Shown in pieces: positions 56,331-64,000 of a DNA stretch of 64,000 bases. Position 1 is the first letter of the stretch. Each line of letters begins with the position of its first letter. The notes under the pieces were generated by a model. The model saw nothing but the letters and a program-made list of their open reading frames with translations, did not search any database and was not told the origin of the DNA. Made by a program: the position numbers and the translations under genes. Source of the DNA: Tetracentron sinense (lineage: Eukaryota > Streptophyta > Magnoliopsida > Trochodendrales > Trochodendraceae); NCBI GenBank assembly GCA_015143295.1, contig CM026557.1, positions 25,825,760 through 25,889,759 of the forward strand. Direction: 5' to 3'.

Positions 56331-57839
56331 AATGAGGCAGAGTACGAGGCATGCAGAGCCGGACTGAAAGAAGCCCAACACATCAGGATTGAAGAGTAGA
56401 CGTCTACGGTGACTCATCTTTAGTAATCTATCAGGTGAATGAATCTTGGGCCATCCGAGAAGCAAGACTAGTCCCCGTACTTGGCCTACCTCAATATGCT
56501 AATCAGTTAGTTTAGAAGAATCAGCTTTAGCCACCAATCCAGGAACCAGAATAGATTCTCTAACGCACTGGCCACTCTTCCTTCAATGGTACAGATCCCT
56601 ACAGACATTATGCTCTGGCCGATCGAAATTCAACAACAAGATCAGCCTACCTACTACCTTCAGATCGAGGAGGTATTGGACAATAAGCCTTAGTATATAG
56701 ACATCAGGCAATATCTCAAGGATGGGACACCAGTGACTGGCTATTCAGTTGTTCCTCTCAAGAGGAATCTTGTACAAAAGGTCGCTGAACCTACTCTGGC
56801 TCAGATGTCTGGATACCAGTGAAGCAGCATTGGTAGTCATAGAAGTTCACGGAGGAACTTGCAGTCCATACATGAGCGGGTTGATGCTGTCTAAGAAGAT
56901 ACTGAGGCTGGGTTACTACTGGTCCACCATGGAATCAGACTGTTACAAGCACCTATAGAAGTACCACCAGTGTCAAATCTACGCCGACAGGGAAAATACA
57001 CCACCAAACAGGCTGCGTAATCTCACTGCTCCTTGGCTATTCGTAGCTTGGGGCATTGACATCATCGGACCCATAGCTCTGAAAGCATCCAACAGACATC
57101 GATTTATTCTAGTAGCAATTGATTATTTCACCAAATGGGTCGAGGCAGGTATTTATACCAGCGTCACAGCCTCAATGGTTCAGCATTTTTTGAAAAGGGA
57201 TATCATCTGCCGATATAGGACCCCACATGAGATTGTAACACACAATGCCCTTAACTTCTACAACAAGGAGATGACTGACCTCTAACAGAAATTCAAGATC
57301 CAACATCACAATTCTACGCCATACAAGCCACAAACCAATGGTGCAGTTGAAGCTGCCAATAAGAACCTAAAGAAAATCATCAAGAAGATGGCCACCAAGT
57401 ACTTTACCTAGCATGAGATGCTCCCTTACGCACTCATGGCCTACAGAATGTCCATCCGAACCTCAACAGGGGCAACACCATTCTCTCTAGCCTATGGTAT
57501 GGAAGCAGTCCTTCCTATCGAAGTACATATTCCATCACTCCAGGTGTTAATGGAAGCAGAGCTCTCAGAAGCAAAATGGACGCATACCCGGTACAGAGGC
57601 GCATGGCTAGGACATTCAACAGGAAATTTAAGCCAAGAAGTATCGAGATCGGCGACCTGGTTCATTGGAAAATGTTGCCAAACCGCCCTGACCCGAGGGG
57701 GAAATTCAATTCTAACTATGAAGGCCCATACGTCGTCCGAGACAAATTCCCAGGCGGTGCCCTTCGACTCGGACGTATAGATGACGAACACCTCCCAGAG
57801 CCTGTCAACATGGACAAAGTCAAAAGATACTACGCTTAG
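56331..57839 (+). pseudogene. Tat-4 pol part 2: end of second RNase H and integrase
   Basis: NEAEYEACRAGLKEAQ at 56333 continues the second RNase H. Integrase follows: an HHCC zinc region (EVHGGTC, KILRLGYYWSTM, CQIYADREN, about 56845-57000), then the core with WGIDIIGPIALKAS and AIDYFTKWVEA (about 57050-57150), PHEIVTHNALNF, PYKPQTNGAVEAANKNLKKI, and MAYRMSIRTSTGATPFSLAYG. After a frameshift near 57570 the C-terminus reads VQRRMARTFNRKFKPR, GDLVHWKMLPN and GKFNSNYEGPYVV, ending KRYYA-stop at 57839. Stops at about 56397, 56956, 57283 and 57410. The second core motif D-N-A-L replaces the usual D-N-G. No longer functional. Confidence 0.9.
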
Positions 57840-60366
57840 GGTCTAGATCTGATAGGCGCTTTGCACTTGTAGTTTCTCCGGGAAATGACAAGAGGCCATC
57901 CTTGGCACACTCTTCATCCTTCTTTCCTGTAACCCGCTTACAAATTAAATGAAATTCACTAGTTAGCCCCTCGAGCCTGACAACCCTTCTTTCATTACAC
58001 CTTTCCAGGGACACCCTCCCTCGCCCTCTGTGTCGTTGGCCTAAACTACTTCATGACCTGGTCCTGCAAAAGGGTACGTAGGCAACCTGTCAAATCAGGT
58101 GCGGTCACAAAAGGGGTATCCACTCCCTGAATCTCCCCAAACAGTCCCTCTTTCCCTAAAAGAGTCATCAACTATCCCCCACAGAGTCACTCCCCAAGCA
58201 GTGACAAACTCGCCCAGCTTCCCATGCGAATCGACGCTCAAGGGTACAAAATTTCTATCAAAAGAAAACCCAAAATAGAAGTCAAAACATTTACAATCAG
58301 AGATTCCCCACAGAGACAACCTCTCTGGACTCTTTAACCTTTTAGAGACAACCTCTCCTGAGAAACAATCCTCGGGTAGAGATGACCTCTCTCAATATCC
58401 CCCGGCAAAAAAAAAATTTGCCGGGAAACCTAAGGCACAAGCCTTAAGCGAACAAATTCCCCCAGAAACAGAAGGGTTTCCCCCCAAAAGGTGAAAATCA
58501 ATTATATCAAAACTAAAACCTCCAAGGGAGTGCAAATCAATAACAAATAGGAGAAATCCCAGGATGTCCTAAACATCGGTCTCTCAGCTTATATTTCATC
58601 CTACTACAAAGTCCTTCTAGATCCCTTAGAAGTTACGACTGTAAGCGCAGTATCATATCTGTATCCCTAGCGGAAATATCAACCTCAAACCCCCAGAGGA
58701 GCGCCATTCAGGGAAATGACGGGAGAAGGCCTATTTTCCCAAGCATAAATAAACCTTCCCCAGTAAGTCACAAGCATGAATAAAAACTAGCAACAGCCTC
58801 ACAACGCAAAAATCACGTGATCCCCAAACCTAGTCTTGTGACTAGGGCAAAAAAGGGATAAAAACCAATCAGCTTTACAGGTATGAGGAAAATTGGTAAC
58901 GGCCTCATCGTGTAAAAATTATGCGAACCCCATGACTTGGTCATTCCAAGGGTAGAAAAGGGAGAAAAAGATGAAAAGTAGTTTGGCAACAGAATCTGGC
59001 AGCAGTCAGACTAGCCAGATAAATCCCCTACAGTAGTCCCCAGCAGATGGCATGGAAGAGCAGCTTCCTCGACACTAGTCTCCGGCAGAGTTCGGATCTC
59101 TAGTAGTGATCTATGACAGTGTCATATCCCCTAGCATTGCCCCAGTAATAGTCAACAACGGTATTACATTGCCCAGTGGATCTCCAGCAGAAGCATCCAA
59201 TTTGCTCCCTAGCAAGCTTCTCCCCAGTCAGAGTCTAATTTGCAGCAGTGACAAGGTAAACAGGTCTACCCATGAGCATCCCCAGTGGTGGCAAAACCTC
59301 TTCTGGGTCATACTCCACTCTCCAAGAGTGAAAGGCAGCATACATGATCCCGAAGCCCTGTCTAAGGCAACTTCCTAGCAAAACTGATAGTTAGTTCAAC
59401 ATTCTTTCTGTTGAAATCAAAATCAAAATTTTTTTTACAAATGACCAAAACCTTTTAAAAAATGTTTTCAAAAAAGCAGCTCCCTTTGGTATCCTGACCA
59501 GATCATACCAGTCTGCACTAAGCAGCCCCAGTAGGACAAAGCAGAAGAAGCCGACACCATGCATCCCCACAGGTCACAATTAGTAGAGTCATGGGAAAGC
59601 ATCCTTGCCTTTATCCCCTACATGACATCCCTGCATGGCATCACACCTTGTGTGACCAAACTCCTCATCATCCTCCTTGATCAAAATTCAGTGCTTCTCG
59701 GCCATTTCAATCATCCGGCTAGTGCCTCTTGGACATGCTGCACCCTTTCGACACCCCGTGTGTTCTCGACATCCCGTGTAAACCTTTACAGTGTATACCA
59801 CCCGCATGTCCTCTCTTCCAACACCCCCGTGTGTCCTCGACATCCCGTGTATACCTTTACAGTGTATACCACCTGCATTTCCTCTCTTCTGACACCCCCG
59901 TGTGTCCTCGACATCCCGTGTATACCTTTACAGTGTATACCACCCGCATGTCCTCCCTTTCGTCAACCCGTGTGTCCTCGACATCCCGTGTATACCCTTA
60001 TAGTGTATATCACTTGCATCTCCTCGCTTTCGACACCCCCGCGTGTCCTCAACATCCCGTGTGTACCTTTGTAGTGTACACCACCCGCATGTCACCCCTT
60101 CAACGCCCTTTGTGTTTTTTCGATCAAACTTGATCGAATCCCTCCGGCCGATGCCTCCGGGCTATGCCATCCCTGTTTCCATCAGTCCCTTGTGAGTAGT
60201 CCGAACTTCTCGCTCTTCCCAACAATGACCATGCCACTACATCGCACTCGCCATTTGCACTGCAGATATACATGTCATCATTCTGAATCCCTGTTATCCG
60301 AGCTTAGTGTAAAAATAGGATGATTCCAGTCTTTGTCGTTCAAATCGCCAACCTTGGCATTCTCCA
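57840..60366 (+). other. Tat-4 post-pol region without recognisable gene
   Basis: About 2.5 kb between pol and the polypurine tract. Long 3' untranslated regions are known in Tat/Ogre elements. It contains GGGTACGTAGGCAACC (58074), also found in Tat LTR tails, AGAGACAACCTCTC repeats (58312-58395), a perfect 9-bp hairpin CCCGGCAAA/TTTGCCGGG (58401-58425), repeated short CCCCAGTAG/CCCCAGCAG words (58980-59300), and a 71-bp tandem repeat (59760-60110). Confidence 0.7.
59760..60110. repeat. 71-bp tandem repeat, about five copies, in Tat-4 3' region
   Basis: Units begin GTGTCCTCGACATCCCGTG at 59760, 59831, 59902, 59972 and 60043. They include TTTACAGTGTATACCACC and GCATGTCCTC. The 171- and 134-residue open frames over it are repeat artefacts. 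Ogre elements are known to carry satellite-like tandem repeats in the 3' UTR. Confidence 0.88.
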
Positions 60367-60381
60367 GCAAATAGGGGCAGC
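60367..60381 (+). other. Polypurine tract of Tat-4
   Basis: GCAAATAGGGGCAGC directly precedes the LTR start TGTAAGCACC, as expected for the plus-strand primer of Tat elements. Confidence 0.8.
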
Positions 60382-62768
60382 TGTAAGCACCAATTTTACA
60401 CCCCCACCTAACCAGGTTTAAGGTCTTCTAAACCCTGGTTACCCCCTGCCGAGTCCCATACACCCTAGGTAAGCCTCTAGTTGATCCTAGGACTCACCCT
60501 AAGTCAAACCCTAGAAAACCCCAGAACCATGACCTTAACCCTAGGTAAACCCCGGCTAAACCCTAGGTAAACCCTAGACTCAACCCTAGGACCCATCCCT
60601 AGTTAAACCTTAGGAATCACCCTAAGTGAAGCCCATGTAAAAATCCTAGCCTTAGGTGACCCTAGCCTAGCCCTAGAGCCATTAGGGCTTGAACCCTAAA
60701 ACCATTGACTTATAGGGCTTGACCCCTAAAGTAGACCCCTTAAGGCCCAAAAACCTTAGAACAAACCCCCATAACCCGTATGTGTAGAGTCCAAGCCCAT
60801 TTAAACCAAATCTCAGAATGTCGGTAGAAGGTCTACCGACATTTTGTTTTAGCCTATTTTCATATTGTTGGTAGATCTTCTACTGACAATATGAAAGTCC
60901 TGAGTTTCAGTCTACGAACACCCCTGCACACTTAACCCTCACCTTGATCTCTGCCTTAAGGCCTTTTAGTCGACTGTCCTTGGGTCCAATAACATTCTCC
61001 CTCTTCTCCTTAATCCCTCTTAGGTCCCCTTTGAGCTTCCTCTATAAGACCAAGCCACCCCTACGGTTTAAACAGGCTCAATTTTGAAGGTGAATCCTTG
61101 TTGCAAAAAACTGTGTTCCTCAGCCTCTCCACTCCCCTGGTCTTGATCCCAGGACTCTCCTGGACCTATCTCTCCTCTTCTCTGTTCGTGTAGCACCACC
61201 GCCGTGCACAAACCACCTCCCATTTCGGTGGAAACAGAGCGTTCGGGTAGGGCCATCCCCTACCCTCATTTTCCCCTTGGTGAGTAGATAGCATCCAAAA
61301 CCCTCGCAGGGTGTTCATCCACCTAAACCATAGGTGTGGTGAACCCCTACGGGTACATCACCTTCCTTGGATCTTCAAGAACCCTCACAGACCCTCTGGG
61401 GGTCCCTTAGATAATGAAGGAATCCCTAGTGACCTCTATGCACAACCCCAGTGGGCACAAAATCGGTTTTGAGGAAAGTCCAGGAATGGTGGTAAGCTAA
61501 GTACCGCTATTCTTCTTTTGAACTATGGTGAAATAACTACCGCCAATATGCACTGTCTGTTGCAGCCTGTTTGCACCTCTGTGCGCCCACTCGAGGCATC
61601 CCTTGGGGTCCACACCAGACTTAGAAGACTCCCAAGAGTCCCCTCTACACTCCCCTGATCTCAAATCCCCTGGGTTACAGCTTAACCCTAGTTAGCGATG
61701 ACAAAAACGTAGTTCAAAAACACTGTACATAATGTCGGTAATTCAATTACTGACATTAATCTTGTTTCTAATCTAGGCTTTTGCAAGGGCCCACACCTGG
61801 TAGGAGGCCACTTTAGGCCCTGCCTAGCCCCCTGGGCCCACCTCAGACTGTACTAGACCCTTAACCACGGTTAAATACACCTCCGGTTAACATTTAACCA
61901 CGGTTAAGCACCCCTTAACCCTACAAAATTTTGGGAAATTAAACAGAAATTCCAAAAATCAATCGGACCATAATACTGACTTTGGCCCTCTTCCTAACAC
62001 TGGTTAGCAACCCTAACCAAAATTAGAATCCTCTAACTTCAGTTAGCAAACCTAATCGTAGTTAGTCTCGGTTTACGGCCTACCGGGCCTAAAAACCAAG
62101 TCTACAGGACTATCTTCAACTTACCGGGCCTCCCCATAGCCTACTGGGCTATATCTTTCATTCCCTTAACTATGGTTGGCAACCCTAAACCATAGTTAGT
62201 TCGGCCTAACCTCGGTTAGCAACCCTAACCCAGGCCGGACTTCGTCCTAGCCTACCGGACGACCCCCTAAGCCTACCGGGTTTAAATACCGTGCACTTGA
62301 CCATCTTCGGTCAACCAAACCCCAGTCTACTGGACTAGTCCATGTTAGCCACCCTTGGTGCACACACACACGCCCCTAGCATCGGCACAAGCTCACGTGC
62401 CAGAACTACACTTGGTCTGATCTCACCCTGTGAGTACGTTCCCAACCCGGGTTCGACCCTAGTTAGCTTTTCCTTTCTTGGATTAGTGTTAACTTAAACA
62501 CTTTGGCATTCAAATCAAGATTAACTTTATTTGGCTTAAACCCGGAGAGTACGGAACCGTCGTTAGACAGAAGTCTCGAGGTGCCTAACACCTTCCCCAA
62601 ACTTAACCAAACCCCTTACCCTGATCTCACTCGCAGACCAAGACCTTATCCAAACCCGGGAGACTTATCCCTTCTGAATAAATAGTTGGCGACTCTAAAA
62701 ACCCTTTCACACCCATGAGGGTACACAAGTAATTCAGCCATTGTGAGTGAAGAAATTCCACACTCACA
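60382..62768 (+). mobile_element. 3' LTR of Tat-4
   Basis: 2,387 bp, TGTAAGCACC to CACACTCACA. CCCTAGG zone (60460-60680), five hairpins (60817-60843, 60861-60893, 61484-61512, 61731-61757 and a weak one near 61530), TTAACC and CTACCGG palindromes (61855-62335), and the Tat LTR tail AAGGGATAAG-type complement near 62666. The following ATAGT (62769-62773) would be the right TSD half. Confidence 0.88.
60817..60893. repeat. Two perfect or near-perfect hairpins in Tat-4 U3
   Basis: 60817-60843 is a perfect 12-bp stem AATGTCGGTAGA / TCTACCGACATT with a 3-nt loop. 60861-60893 is a 15-bp stem CATATTGTTGGTAGA / TCTACTGACAATATG with two G-T type mismatches. Confidence 0.85.
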
Positions 62769-62773
62769 ATAGT

Positions 62774-63191
62774 ATTGGCATAACATAGAACTCCTTGCTA
62801 ACTTAGCATTTTCCTAGCGATGCTAAGTTCTCATGTTTGGTTAAGACATTAACTGACTTAAGACTAAGATTAAATATTAGTCTATACTTGGAAAACGATT
62901 CCTAACTTCCGCTTCGCTTAGAAGACAACCTAGCCCAAGGAAACCAAATTCCCTTAGCTTGACACCCACTATGTTGCTATCTCAACCTACAATGAGAACA
63001 AACTCATATTCGAAGGAGATATGTTTTCCTCGAAGAACAACCTCGACCCTAGGGATTCAAATTCCTAAGTATTGATAAAGATCTTGTTGTAGTATCAACA
63101 TATAAGGTAGGATTCATCTGAGTTCTAAGTTCAACTCAAAGAACACACTTAAGTCCCTTTGGTTCTAATGCCTAAGCTTTGATACCAAGTC
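62774..63191 (-). other. Leader of minus-strand chromovirus Chr-8 with primer site
   Basis: GCTTTGATACCA (63176-63187) is the complement of TGGTATCAAAGC. The leader carries AGTCTTAAGTCAGTTAATGTC-like sequence similar to the Chr-3 leader near 31440-31500. Gag is absent because Tat-4 was inserted here. Confidence 0.7.
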
Positions 63192-64000
63192 TATCACGAC
63201 CCAAAATACCCCCTAGAAGTTAGTGATACTTTAGCTCGTGACTTATCATATCAAAACCATCCTGTGAAAACACACAAGGCAAATACATAGCGGAAGCAAG
63301 ATTCTAACTAACATAAACCCATGATTTGTTTTCCAAGTCTAAACCAATAGATTATACAAAATATAAAGTTTAAAGTGGACATTCCCAACTTTCAAAATAC
63401 ACAACCTTCTCCCTCACGTAACTCAACAATAGTCTAGCTCGTAGAGCTCCATCATCCTGGTAGTGATCCATAGCAGGCTCTAGCTTGTAGTACTACTCAT
63501 CTATCCAAGGCTCAGGAGCATGTGCATCAGCAAAACCTACCGAAGTCAACAATTCGCTTGAGTATGGAATACTCAGTGGGTACAAATTACTAGCTAACAG
63601 TGTTATAAGGCAACAATATGATGCGAGCACATCGAGAATTAACAATTCATATTTCATGCTTTAAACCGAACTTGGAAATCATACTTTTACAAGTGCATAG
63701 CTTTTTAAACCTTATCTTTTGAGCTTTCATGAAAAACAAAACGTATCTTATGAGGTTGTGCATAAATTAATCACTTATGAGTTCTTAAAAATGCTTATGA
63801 GTTCTTATGAGTCGTGTGAGCCACATATGATGCCTTGTGAGATATGAATGCCTTGAGAGATATGAATGATGCCTTGTGAGATATGAATGCCTTGAGAGAT
63901 ATGAATGATGCCTTGTGAGATATGAATGCCTTGAGATATATGAAGGATGCGTTGTGAGATATGAATGAGCTTTTGAGATACTTGTGAGCATCTATGATCC
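63192..64000 (-). mobile_element. Chr-8: 3' part of a chromovirus 5' LTR, running off the window
   Basis: On the plus strand it starts TATCACGACCCAAAATACCC (TG decayed to TA), the complement of the Chr-1 LTR 3' end. Includes the stem-loop (63556-63577) and a tandem repeat (63775-63985). Confidence 0.82.
63775..63985. repeat. Tandem repeat GATATGAATG(ATG)CCTTG(T/A)GA in Chr-8
   Basis: Alternating units GATATGAATGCCTTGAGA and GATATGAATGATGCCTTGTGA give a 39-bp period, about four copies, with decayed flanks. Confidence 0.85.

Noticed and set aside
58401..58425. Bacterial-type terminator
   Set aside because: Hairpin looks similar but the DNA is plant nuclear, with A-rich loop and no U tract after the stem.
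59559..60133. 171- and 134-codon plus-strand frames
   Set aside because: Produced by the 71-bp tandem repeat in the Tat 3' region; residues repeat every 71 bp across two frames.

Overview
The window is plant nuclear DNA, almost entirely nested and decayed LTR retrotransposons surrounding one broken host gene. Evidence for a plant: spliced exons of a PDR-type (full-size ABCG) transporter with GT-AG introns, Ty1/copia and Ty3/gypsy elements of plant lineages (Tat with a second RNase H, chromovirus with a chromodomain), tRNA-iMet primer sites and 5-bp target-site duplications (TSDs). I see no rRNA, tRNA, CRISPR array or intact protein-coding gene. The species cannot be named from the sequence alone.

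Layout. 1-6491: a minus-strand copia element (Cop-1) whose 3' part lies off the left edge; its protease region is split by a 3.65-kb Tat solo LTR (711-4361) with a TSD. 6492-12060: host DNA with the 3' half of an ABCG/PDR gene (nine exons, 7595-11898), disabled by a 7-nt deletion and lacking its 5' half. 12058-12515: a fold-back MITE-like element. 13646-17341: fragments of Sirevirus-like copia gag in both orientations and two LTR fragments. 17342-25411: a Tat 5' LTR, itself split by a chromovirus solo LTR (18700-22353), then a Tat primer site and decayed gag. 25552-34753: chromovirus LTRs, one solo (25552-27866) and two with internal regions (LTR ends at 30341 and 34753). 35109-38849: chromovirus gag-pol (Chr-4) with a candidate 139-bp intron, cut off inside integrase. 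38850-45501: a minus-strand chromovirus (Chr-5) with both LTRs, a large gag/protease deletion and a chromodomain. 45502-49579: minus-strand copia (Cop-4) gag-protease, long leader and partial LTR. 49580-62768: Tat material, comprising two LTR halves in inverted orientation, RT, two RNases H and integrase (split by the solo LTR 53608-56330), a post-pol region with a 71-bp tandem repeat, a polypurine tract and a full 3' LTR. 62774-64000: leader and start of the 5' LTR of another minus-strand chromovirus.

The most unusual signal is structural. The Tat LTRs are built from several unrelated short palindromes (13-mers AGYC...GRCT, 14-mers TTAACCNNGGTTAA, and a 27-bp hairpin AATGNCGGTA...TACCGNCATT) whose two arms change together between copies. 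The chromovirus LTRs share one conserved stem-loop about 0.3-0.45 kb before their 3' end (eight copies, one with a compensated base pair) and a conserved U3 block, followed by palindromic arrays whose sequence differs by family, placed upstream of the TATA box. The host gene has no functional link to these elements; the window records repeated insertion, LTR-LTR recombination (four solo LTRs with TSDs) and deletion.
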